DNA of 5,749 nt from contig JAEOTJ010000035.1 in assembly GCA_016839905.1 (NCBI GenBank), positions 1 to 5,749 of the forward strand, given 5' to 3'. Origin of the DNA: Promethearchaeota archaeon. GTDB lineage: Archaea; Asgardarchaeota; Lokiarchaeia; Sigynarchaeales; SOKP01. The notes below the pieces were generated by a model. That model was not told where the DNA came from, did no database searches, and was given only the letters and a program-made list of their open reading frames with translations. Positions 1-5,749 of this stretch are shown here, piece after piece. Numbering within the stretch: position 1 is the first letter of the stretch; the number at the start of each line of letters is the position of its first letter. The position numbers and the translations under genes were made by a program.

Positions 1-4
1 TATT

Positions 5-101
5 ACCCCAATAATTTAAACTTATTTTTAATCTAAAAAATAATGAATTTAACAATATTCCAGTAATAAAATCGCAATGAAAATCAAAAAATCATTGGGG
101 T
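5..101. repeat. Spaced inverted repeat upstream of the HNH-like gene
   Basis: Positions 5-17 (beginning ACCCCAAT) and 89-101 (ending ATTGGGGT) are inverted copies, 12 of 13 bases matching, about 71 bases apart. The outer 8 bases match perfectly. These are among the few GC-rich bases in the leader, so the match is less likely to be chance than an A/T-only one. The right arm lies just before the TATA-like box at 109-118. It could be a paired operator, the ends of a very small mobile-element remnant, or coincidence. No flanking target duplication can be judged because the left arm sits at the window edge. Confidence 0.35.
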
Positions 102-108
102 GTTGTTT

Positions 109-118
109 TTTATAAATA
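109..118 (+). promoter_or_regulatory. Candidate archaeal TATA box for the HNH-like gene
   Basis: TTTATAAATA resembles an archaeal TATA element. At the usual spacing of about 25 bases, transcription would start near 138-142, leaving a leader of roughly 55 bases before the ATG at 197. I see no clear purine-rich BRE just upstream, and such motifs are common by chance in AT-rich DNA. Confidence 0.35.
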
Positions 119-196
119 TCATGCAATTGTTACTGTTAGAATTTTTAAGAAAATTAAGTCTGGAAAATGAAAAAAACAAAATCGACCAAGTAAAAA

Positions 197-1972
197 ATGT
201 CAAAAATATCTCCTTCTGAAAAATTAAGAAGAATTATTGCAAAATGTGCTATAAATGAATTAGTAAAAGTTAAGATCTGTAATTTACCTGGAAAACAGAT
301 TTTGAGTTATGTATTAAATATTTCAGAATTTATATTTAGAAAGGTAAAACTTCAATATTCTGATAAGAGTGAAGAATATTTAAAAAACCTTATTTATTGT
401 ATTGTACAGTTTCTAACAAAAATTAAGCCATTTTATGAGACAGATCAACTTATAAATGTTAGTGAGGTAGCGACAAAAACTCATAATAAGGAATTATTTT
501 CATTATCAACTTGGGAAACATACACGTGGAATTTAATTAATTATTTGAGAGAAGATCTTGGATTTAATATAAGAACTAAGAGACATAATCCACACTCAGA
601 ATCTAAAAGGCATTCTATTTGGTCATATAAAATATTATATGATTTAATTAATAACAGGACATTCTGTTATTTAGACATCGATTATGAAACAGAAATAGCC
701 ATTCGATACGAAGGCAGATGTCAGGGAATTGATGGTTATTGTTCATTTCACATTGATTATAAATTTTTACCTGCTCTTTCTTTTGATCATCTATTAAAAG
801 ATTATAGAAGATTAGTTAAGAGGGACGGTTACGAATATATAAAACCTAATACATTAGTAAAATATTCGTTGAATAAAGCTATAAAAAAGATGCAGACTCA
901 AATTGGTGGCTTAAAACTAGTATGCAAAAACTGTCATTATATGGGGCATCATCCACGATATAGATTTCCAGCGATTTTTGAGTTTATAAGATCATTGTCT
1001 TTAAAAAATATTGAAGAGGATCCAACGAATGTATTAGATACTGCTGATGAACTAGCAAAAAAATATTTGAAGAATAACCGAGGACGATTTAGAATAACGA
1101 AAACAAACCCTATACCCACAATTAAATACAATATAAAAATCAACATTTTAAAGCATGTTAAAAAAAAATATTGCATTGAATTTCTTTTTGGAGAAAACTA
1201 TGTGTGTCCGATTTGTGAGAAGGTTGATATAAATAAGCATTTAGATTTATTTGTCGCTCATCATACAAATTTGGAATTAATTAGGAGAATAGGGAAAATA
1301 GAATTTAGTAAAGAATTTGATAGAAAGCCTATTGATTGGTTAATTGAAAATCTAATACAGCAAGAATGCATTTTCATTTGTCATAATTGCCATACGATTG
1401 ATTTTGCTAAAAATTATAGAGACTCAGTTTTAGCGATATTAAAAAATATGGAAGATTCTCAGTACGTTTTAGATTTCTATAAAAATTCTGACCGAAAAAT
1501 TGGAAACCTTAAAAAGATTATTTTGAAATGGAAAGATCAATTATTAAATGGAAATCTCAACATTCCAGATCCATTCCCTAAGAAACCAGATTCTATATTT
1601 GAGAGCGGAGAAGCCATAGATAAAAGATTAGTATGTATTTACTATATCTGTAAAGTTTTTTCAAAACAAATTGAAAAAAATTTCTTTTGGGGTATTGAGC
1701 TGAGCTATATTCTTAACCGTAATGTAAGCGATTTCTACGATTTTAAGAATAGATTAATTAATCACGGCTTCATTCAATATAAGGGAAGATTAGTAAATTG
1801 GAAAGATACTAGGATTAATAAAGATGTATATCAAATTACTGAAGATGGTATACAAAAAGCTAAAAAAATTATAAAAATAAAACAAAAAGATTATTCAACT
1901 AAGTTTGATAAATTAGTCTCAAATTGGTTTACGAAGTATGATGAATACTTTAATGAAAGGAGAATTTTATAG
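197..1972 (+). CDS. Protein with two HNH-like zinc-binding modules and a probable winged-helix C-terminus
   Basis: The 591-residue protein has two HNH/Cys4-zinc modules. Module 1 (about residues 170-255) has C175 and C182, then F196-D197-H198 in the position of the first HNH histidine, then C243-x2-C246-H247 and H251/H252. Module 2 (about 330-405) has C337-x2-C340, H355-H356-x-N358, then C395-x2-C398-H399. HNH domains usually cut DNA with a metal held by these histidines, so a nuclease role is inferred, not shown. Residues 474-566 look like a winged helix, with a helix-rich stretch, a basic turn and a 'YQITEDGIQKAKKII' ending typical of such folds. Residues 1-165 are helical, basic and unrecognised. 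There is no signal peptide or membrane segment, so it is probably cytoplasmic. The ATG at 197 is the first in frame after a TAA at 191-193 and has no Shine-Dalgarno. It could also be a DNA-binding zinc protein without cleavage activity. Confidence 0.8.
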   Translation: MSKISPSEKLRRIIAKCAINELVKVKICNLPGKQILSYVLNISEFIFRKVKLQYSDKSEEYLKNLIYCIVQFLTKIKPFYETDQLINVSEVATKTHNKELFSLSTWETYTWNLINYLREDLGFNIRTKRHNPHSESKRHSIWSYKILYDLINNRTFCYLDIDYETEIAIRYEGRCQGIDGYCSFHIDYKFLPALSFDHLLKDYRRLVKRDGYEYIKPNTLVKYSLNKAIKKMQTQIGGLKLVCKNCHYMGHHPRYRFPAIFEFIRSLSLKNIEEDPTNVLDTADELAKKYLKNNRGRFRITKTNPIPTIKYNIKINILKHVKKKYCIEFLFGENYVCPICEKVDINKHLDLFVAHHTNLELIRRIGKIEFSKEFDRKPIDWLIENLIQQECIFICHNCHTIDFAKNYRDSVLAILKNMEDSQYVLDFYKNSDRKIGNLKKIILKWKDQLLNGNLNIPDPFPKKPDSIFESGEAIDKRLVCIYYICKVFSKQIEKNFFWGIELSYILNRNVSDFYDFKNRLINHGFIQYKGRLVNWKDTRINKDVYQITEDGIQKAKKIIKIKQKDYSTKFDKLVSNWFTKYDEYFNERRIL

Positions 1973-1993
1973 TTAATATTCTTTTAAAATTCT
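1961..1993. terminator. Candidate bidirectional terminator hairpin at the convergent stop codons
   Basis: AGAATTTTA (1961-1969) and TAAAATTCT (1985-1993) are perfect 9-base inverted copies around a 15-base loop. The loop holds both stop codons, TAG at 1970-1972 for the plus gene and TTA at 1973-1975 (TAA on the minus strand). The arms are A/T-rich and give only a weak stem, with short T runs on either strand, so this is a modest candidate. Its symmetric placement on the junction is the main support. Confidence 0.35.
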
Positions 1994-4714
1994 GGGATCT
2001 ATTTTAAAATCTCTTTCATATCCAAAATCGAGTAATATTTCTGACATTATTTCTTGAACGAATTTAATTCTATTATCCTTTATCTGAAGTTCATTTAAGT
2101 CTAGATTTTTTAAGTAAGGTTTAAAACTCTCTGGCTTAAAGTAATAGTATGCATCTTCATCTACAGGAAAATCCATTGAAATTGGAGAGAATTTCCAATC
2201 ACTTATTTTTGTAATATTAAGAGACAACGAAATGTTACCCTTAAAATTAAAATTATCGAAAAATTGATATAAAAAATCAAAAAAACCAAGAAAAACTCCT
2301 GAGATATAATAAGAATTAAATCTCTTATAATTTTCAGGTTTAACCCAAGTCTTTCGATAATAATAATGGAAAATAATAATTCCTTCTTTAGATATGAATA
2401 TATTACCTGAGGGATAATCTACATTTCTTATAGAATAAATACCAGATCTTAAAAAAGTTAATTCATTAAATAAGTAATTATATGAACTTCTAATAAAACC
2501 AGGTCCATAATTAGATGTTATAAAAATTCTTCTAATTCTTTCATAATCTTTTTTCTCAAAAAAAAAATTTTTTTGAGATTTTATTGGGAAGACCACAAAA
2601 TGAAATTCTAAATCTCCTTCAATAGAATCTTTTTCTAGCATTTTTTTGAAGTTACTTTCAATTTCCTGTACCACTTCTTTCATTTCATTTTTAAAGTTTT
2701 GTTCTGAGTCTATTGTATGGATATTTTCTAACTTGAGTTTAATGTTTGTTAGAATTCTTTCAATATCTTCAAGTTTTATTATGAGTTTTCCATTAAGAGT
2801 TAAATTCATTCTCATTGCTTCCCCATACTCATGTTGAATAATCTTTAGAATAAGATTGTTTTCTATAATGATAAAAATTTCATGATTTATACCTCGTGAA
2901 TGTGTAGTCGGATCCCAATTACCACTTATATTAATTCCGATACTAGAAGCAATTTCTTTATTATTATTCAAAAAAACCACATCTGACATAATTTCCATTC
3001 TTCTCTCCTTTTCAATGAAATCTTTAGGAGTACGATTATCTTCATTAACATTTTCAAAATAAAAAGTAATAATATGCTCAAGTGCTTCGATGCACTTTAG
3101 TTTTATCGAACTCTCGTGATCAATCAATGAATACCGCCTATTTAGGTCCTCATTGATAATTCCTATGATTTGATTAAAATTTAAACTTTTAATAGGCATA
3201 TTAAATATTTCATCTTTTTCATTCTCAGTTAAAAAATAATCAATAAGTTCATTGTGTATCATATATAAGTCTGGATCTGGTTTAGCTTGTGTATAAGCAT
3301 CTTTAGAAGGTAAAAAGTCAATAATTTTTATTGTTCCACCAGCTAACATAATATTACCAAGATGCAGATCATTGTGAAAAGCATAATCCTCTCTAAACAC
3401 TTTTATTGCTTCTAAAACTTCAAAAAATAGTTTAAGCCTTTGTTCTAATGAATTATTATCTTTAAATATATGCTCTGGTATTTTATCCAATGATTTTCCT
3501 TCGATATATTCCAAGATGGTAAAGAAATATTCTTCACCTTGAAATTCAACTCTACCATTATCAAAGGCTTTTACAATTCTCTTGTTCTCAAATTTGATTA
3601 GTTTACTAGCATCATCTAGAAAGAGATCTTTGTTTATCTCATTTATTGGTTCATTATTTATCTTAATGACGCGAAGAATTTTATCCCTTTGACTAAAAAT
3701 TAGATAGAAAGTGCCCCAGTCTCCTCCGATTTCCAATTTTTCTAAAAGTGTATAAAATCTTTCATTTAATTTTTCTCTCAATTTTGAACTAAAAGTATCA
3801 TCCTCTAAAATTTCTTCATTGGTGGGAATTTTATTATTCTGAAAAACTTCTGGTTTATAGGCGTAACACCTAAAATTAGTTAAATATGAATTGATGGGAC
3901 TAAAATAAAGATCGAGTATAAATTCAGAGATATCATCTTCTATCTGATGCAATTCTTCATCTATTAATATTTCAAATTGAGTCCTATAATTATTTTGATC
4001 GAGTTTTATTCCATCCTTAATTAAAAAATTCTCAATTATACCTTGTTCATTTCCTCTGAGATAATGTTTAATTATCAGATTTGATTTATGAAAAATTCTA
4101 TGATATGTAATTTCTCCTGTTAAACAATTTTTAGTATAATTTACATTTTCTATTTGAATATAAATTGGGAAAAGAAAAGTGGAGAATATATGGGAATTAC
4201 TGTCGAATTCAATCTGTAAGGTTTGTTTTATTATAGGATATATAGAAGTAATTCCAATACTCCTTAATTCTTTCTTATCTTTTAAATGTTCAAGCCTTTC
4301 ATGAAGTTCTCGATATTGAGATGAACTTACATTAAATTGAATTGTATTATATTCTCTGTCAACTTGGGTTAGCGGAGAATGGGAATTATTCTCCAAATTA
4401 CTGTATAGATTCATATCATTCAAGTCAATATCTTCTTTTAAGAATTCTGCATTTTTTTTTATGAATTCCCATTTAGATTTCCAATCCTTAAGTTCTATGA
4501 TTTCACATTCGATTTTAAACCAATCAGTATTATGGCTTAAATTTTTTATCCTGTTATGAAATTCATTTATTTCATCATGATTTTTATTTGTGAATCTAAA
4601 AATAGAAATTATGCTTATCCAATTATCATCTTCTTTAAAATAAGCACATCGAAAATCAATGAATTTATAACAATCTTTAAATTCTTCATAAACTTTAGTT
4701 ATGGTCGTACTCAT
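1973..4714 (-). CDS. Large protein with a central protein-kinase-like domain and unrecognised flanks
   Basis: This 913-residue protein carries a kinase-like core at about residues 325-545. In order I see a glycine-rich loop (G330-G331-D-W-G334), a VIK-type lysine (K351), a hinge stretch ending EYIEGKSL (402-409), the catalytic loop H447-N-D449-L-H-L-G-N454, and D466-F467-L468 where DFG is usual. D449, N454, D466 and K351 are the residues needed for ATP and metal binding, so activity is plausible. The helix-C glutamate may be an aspartate (D368, tentative). The 'HNDLHLGN' loop resembles atypical bacterial and archaeal kinases more than eukaryotic HRD kinases. Phosphorylation of protein or of a small molecule are both possible. 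Residues 1-320 and 570-913 match nothing I know; 650-697 is charged and helical, perhaps coiled coil, and 740-850 is rich in aromatics. No signal peptide or membrane span is evident. The ATG is preceded by an in-frame TAA two codons upstream (4718-4720), which fixes the start at or after it. Confidence 0.85.
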   Translation of the reverse strand: MSTTITKVYEEFKDCYKFIDFRCAYFKEDDNWISIISIFRFTNKNHDEINEFHNRIKNLSHNTDWFKIECEIIELKDWKSKWEFIKKNAEFLKEDIDLNDMNLYSNLENNSHSPLTQVDREYNTIQFNVSSSQYRELHERLEHLKDKKELRSIGITSIYPIIKQTLQIEFDSNSHIFSTFLFPIYIQIENVNYTKNCLTGEITYHRIFHKSNLIIKHYLRGNEQGIIENFLIKDGIKLDQNNYRTQFEILIDEELHQIEDDISEFILDLYFSPINSYLTNFRCYAYKPEVFQNNKIPTNEEILEDDTFSSKLREKLNERFYTLLEKLEIGGDWGTFYLIFSQRDKILRVIKINNEPINEINKDLFLDDASKLIKFENKRIVKAFDNGRVEFQGEEYFFTILEYIEGKSLDKIPEHIFKDNNSLEQRLKLFFEVLEAIKVFREDYAFHNDLHLGNIMLAGGTIKIIDFLPSKDAYTQAKPDPDLYMIHNELIDYFLTENEKDEIFNMPIKSLNFNQIIGIINEDLNRRYSLIDHESSIKLKCIEALEHIITFYFENVNEDNRTPKDFIEKERRMEIMSDVVFLNNNKEIASSIGINISGNWDPTTHSRGINHEIFIIIENNLILKIIQHEYGEAMRMNLTLNGKLIIKLEDIERILTNIKLKLENIHTIDSEQNFKNEMKEVVQEIESNFKKMLEKDSIEGDLEFHFVVFPIKSQKNFFFEKKDYERIRRIFITSNYGPGFIRSSYNYLFNELTFLRSGIYSIRNVDYPSGNIFISKEGIIIFHYYYRKTWVKPENYKRFNSYYISGVFLGFFDFLYQFFDNFNFKGNISLSLNITKISDWKFSPISMDFPVDEDAYYYFKPESFKPYLKNLDLNELQIKDNRIKFVQEIMSEILLDFGYERDFKIDPRILKEY
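2554..2578. repeat. Perfect 11-bp palindrome with long homopolymer runs inside the kinase-like gene
   Basis: The arms TCTCAAAAAAA (2554-2564) and TTTTTTTGAGA (2568-2578) are perfect inverted copies around a three-base AAA centre. The plus strand has a run of ten A then seven T. It encodes residues Ser713 to Glu720 (SQKNFFFE) of the kinase-like protein. Such runs are prone to polymerase slippage. Confidence 0.6.
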
Positions 4715-4747
4715 TAGTTAAATTATTTTTTATCCTTCTATTATTAA

Positions 4748-4756
4748 ATTATATTT
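4748..4756 (-). promoter_or_regulatory. Candidate TATA box for the kinase-like gene
   Basis: Read on the minus strand this is AAATATAAT. With a start about 25 bases downstream, the transcript would begin near 4725 and have a leader of only about 10 bases. A purine stretch AGAAGGA (minus strand, 4733-4739) looks like a Shine-Dalgarno but lies about 18 bases from the ATG, too far for normal use, and would fall upstream of that start. The motif is weak in such AT-rich DNA. Confidence 0.28.
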
Positions 4757-4855
4757 GAAATAACATAATTATCTCATAATCTACTTTAATAACTAATTAT
4801 TAATCTTACACATATTAGTTTTTTGGAGTAAATAGAATTACTGATATTTCATCCT

Positions 4856-4911
4856 AACTAACTAAAAAATATTTCCTTCTGTCTCAAAAAGGAAAGTTAT
4901 ATTTGTTAGTT
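4856..4911. repeat. Nested inverted repeat in the divergent intergenic region
   Basis: Outer arms AACTAAC (4856-4862) and GTTAGTT (4905-4911) enclose inner arms TTTCCTT (4872-4878) and AAGGAAA (4889-4895), with a 10-base loop at 4879-4888. Both arm pairs are perfect and share one centre, giving a possible two-storey hairpin or a dyad operator. It lies about 60 bases upstream of the oxidase TATA-like box and about 140 bases from the kinase-like gene start. It could be a regulator-binding site or a structured RNA; nothing further identifies it. Confidence 0.4.
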
Positions 4912-4967
4912 TCGCAAATTTTTAGGTAATTATAACAAACAAATATTTATTTTTTAGATAATAGATG

Positions 4968-4976
4968 TTTTATAAT
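4968..4976 (+). promoter_or_regulatory. Candidate TATA box for the flavin oxidase gene
   Basis: TTTATAATA matches the archaeal TATA pattern and would place the transcript start near 4995-5000, about 45-50 bases before the TTG start and upstream of the Shine-Dalgarno. A second A/T motif at 4983-4991 is an alternative. Confidence 0.35.
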
Positions 4977-5024
4977 ATAGTATTTTATAGAATTGTATTA
5001 TGTTCAATATGCTAAATTATACAA

Positions 5025-5031
5025 AAGGAGG
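5025..5031 (+). promoter_or_regulatory. Strong Shine-Dalgarno for the flavin oxidase gene
   Basis: AAGGAGG is a near-perfect anti-16S match. It is 14 bases before the TTG at 5046, slightly long, and 10 bases before a GTG at 5042 that is out of frame and reaches a stop at 5060-5062. A stop (TGA, 5043-5045) directly precedes the TTG in frame, and the next in-frame ATG is at codon 24, so TTG at 5046 is the best start unless a nearby ATA or ATT is used. Confidence 0.65.
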
Positions 5032-5045
5032 ATATTACGAGGTGA

Positions 5046-5749
5046 TTGATAATTACAGCTAGTAATGAAAGAAATTATTTCAAAAACATTAGTCGTGATG
5101 AAACTTATTCTAAAATGGTCGAGATTTTTGGAGCTGAATTTGTGAGTAACAAACAAGTTGATTTATATCCATATTCTTACGACATGACAGAAAATAAACC
5201 ACATATGCCCGATATAGTTGTCATTCCAAAAAAAATACAACAATTAATTGAACTTGTGAAATTTTGTAATGAATATATAATCCCTATTACTCCATATATA
5301 TCTGGAAATAACGTCGGAATTTAAGACTATTTAAGTCTTTAACGATAAGGTCTCACTATTCCCGAATATGGAGGAATTATAGTTGACTTTGGCAAAAAAA
5401 TGAATAAAATAATACATGTCAATGAAACGATGATGTATGCACTGCTTGAGCCTGGAGTAACTTTTGGACATCTGAAAAAACATTTAGATGAGAATTATCC
5501 ACACTTAAGATATAGCTATCCTAATGCGCCCCCTTATGCAAGTGTTATAGGAAACGCGCTTTTAAGTGGGATGACAAACCTTGGAACCAAGATTGGTCCT
5601 ATGTCTGACTCTATTAATGGATTAGAGGTTATAACTACAGAAGGAGATGTTGTAAGAATTGGCTCTTGCTTTTATGGAAAGGAAGAAGCTGCTCTTGGGA
5701 GTTGGTGGGGCCGTGGCCCTATTCCTGACTTAATAGGATTATTTGTTAA
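5046..5749 (+). CDS. FAD-linked oxidase of VAO/PCMH type, frame interrupted by stops, 3' end beyond window
   Basis: The product would be a flavoprotein oxidoreductase of the vanillyl-alcohol oxidase / 4-cresol dehydrogenase-like family. Residues 1-91 give the N-terminal FAD-binding lobe (YPYSYDMTENKPHMPDIVV, a VKFCNEY helix, then the PP-loop-like SGNNVG). Translation then hits TAA at 5322. From 5349 the same frame resumes with GLTIPEYGGIIVDFGKKMNK, and continues with LLEPGVTFGHL, SVIGNALLSGMT, INGLEVITTEGDVVRIGS and WWGRGPIPDLIGLF, all in family order, for 133 codons to the window edge. Without the 30-base insert about 224 residues are present, roughly half of a typical family member. The substrate cannot be told, because the substrate-binding C-terminal half is missing. 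Apart from the insert there is no frameshift or other stop. It is either a freshly broken gene or one whose message or reading skips the insert. The bases look less AT-rich than the two genes to its left. Confidence 0.8.
5319..5348 (+). other. 30-base stop-bearing insertion in the FAD-binding loop codons
   Basis: The insert follows GGA (Gly91) and precedes GGT of GLTIPEYGG. It carries in-frame TAA at 5322, 5340 and 5346, and its length is exactly ten codons. Its first two decamers, ATTTAAGACT and ATTTAAGTCT, differ at one base. AAGACT (5323-5328) pairs with AGTCTT (5334-5339) around a five-base loop. Removing it restores GNNVG-GLTIPEYGG, which fits the family loop spacing I remember. One base of ambiguity exists at the boundary, since both sides end in A. 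Confidence 0.7.

Larger units (their letters stand above)
4715..5045. other. Divergent intergenic region of 331 bases
   Basis: This stretch separates the starts of the kinase-like gene (leftward) and the flavin oxidase gene (rightward). It is very AT-rich, and I see no convincing protein gene, tRNA or CRISPR repeat in it. It holds candidate TATA boxes for both genes, a nested inverted repeat in the middle and the oxidase Shine-Dalgarno at its right end. Confidence 0.7.

Noticed and set aside
167..193. A micro reading frame MKKTKSTK just upstream of the HNH-like gene
   Set aside because: Eight codons with no Shine-Dalgarno in A-rich DNA. It is in frame but closed by the TAA at 191-193; chance is the simplest explanation.
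949..1176. A 75-codon open frame on the minus strand inside the HNH-like gene
   Set aside because: It is fully antisense to a clear coding region with zinc motifs, and its hydrophobic look comes from complementing lysine- and asparagine-rich codons.
2646..2837. A 63-codon open frame on the plus strand inside the kinase-like gene
   Set aside because: It is antisense to the large coding region, has no Shine-Dalgarno, and has a low-complexity Ser/Ile/Phe composition expected of a shadow frame.
5319..5348. Stop-codon recoding by selenocysteine or pyrrolysine
   Set aside because: All three in-frame stops are TAA, not TGA or TAG, and three in ten codons cannot be explained by known amino-acid recoding.
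5304..5363. An archaeal bulge-helix-bulge intron
   Set aside because: With the boundaries that restore the protein, the four bases inside each bulge do not pair (for example TTTA against CGAT), so a canonical motif is absent. A relaxed form is not excluded.
5370..5402. A second gene starting at ATG 5400 behind the GGAGG at 5370-5374
   Set aside because: The GGAGG is 25 bases from the ATG and encodes conserved Gly-Gly of the oxidase, and the family sequence clearly begins before this ATG.

Overview
This AT-rich window (5,749 bases) holds two large, complete, unfamiliar genes and the first half of a third, recognisable one. I think it comes from an archaeon, possibly an Asgard (Lokiarchaeia-like) lineage. 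The signs are TATA-box-like sequences upstream of genes, a gene with no Shine-Dalgarno next to one with a strong Shine-Dalgarno, very lysine-, asparagine- and isoleucine-rich proteins, and a flavin oxidase whose motifs match my memory of archaeal homologues. The placement is tentative: there is no rRNA or marker gene, and no search was possible.

Layout. Bases 1-196 are a non-coding leader with a spaced inverted repeat and a TATA-like box. Bases 197-1972 (+) encode a 591-residue protein with two HNH-like zinc-binding modules and a probable winged-helix C-terminus. Bases 1973-4714 (-) encode a 913-residue protein with a protein-kinase-like core between long flanks I do not recognise. The two genes converge with no base between their stop codons, and a 9-bp inverted repeat straddles the junction. 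Bases 4715-5045 are a divergent intergenic region with promoter-like sites and a nested inverted repeat. From 5046 (+) to the window edge runs the N-terminal half of an FAD-linked oxidase of the VAO/PCMH (4-cresol dehydrogenase-like) type.

The most striking feature is in the oxidase gene. Its reading frame is interrupted within the conserved FAD-binding glycine loop by 30 bases carrying three in-frame TAA codons. The same frame then resumes exactly at the expected motif and stays open for 133 codons to the edge. The insert is built from near-identical 10-mers and can form a hairpin. It could be a recent inactivating insertion, a very short RNA intron, a translational bypass element, or an assembly or strain variant. 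The sequence alone cannot decide, but the exact in-frame length and the otherwise undamaged gene make it worth testing.

The nuclease-like and kinase-like genes look like accessory genes. A defence or mobile-element role is possible but only inferred. They are convergent, so they are not one operon, and the oxidase is probably unrelated to them.
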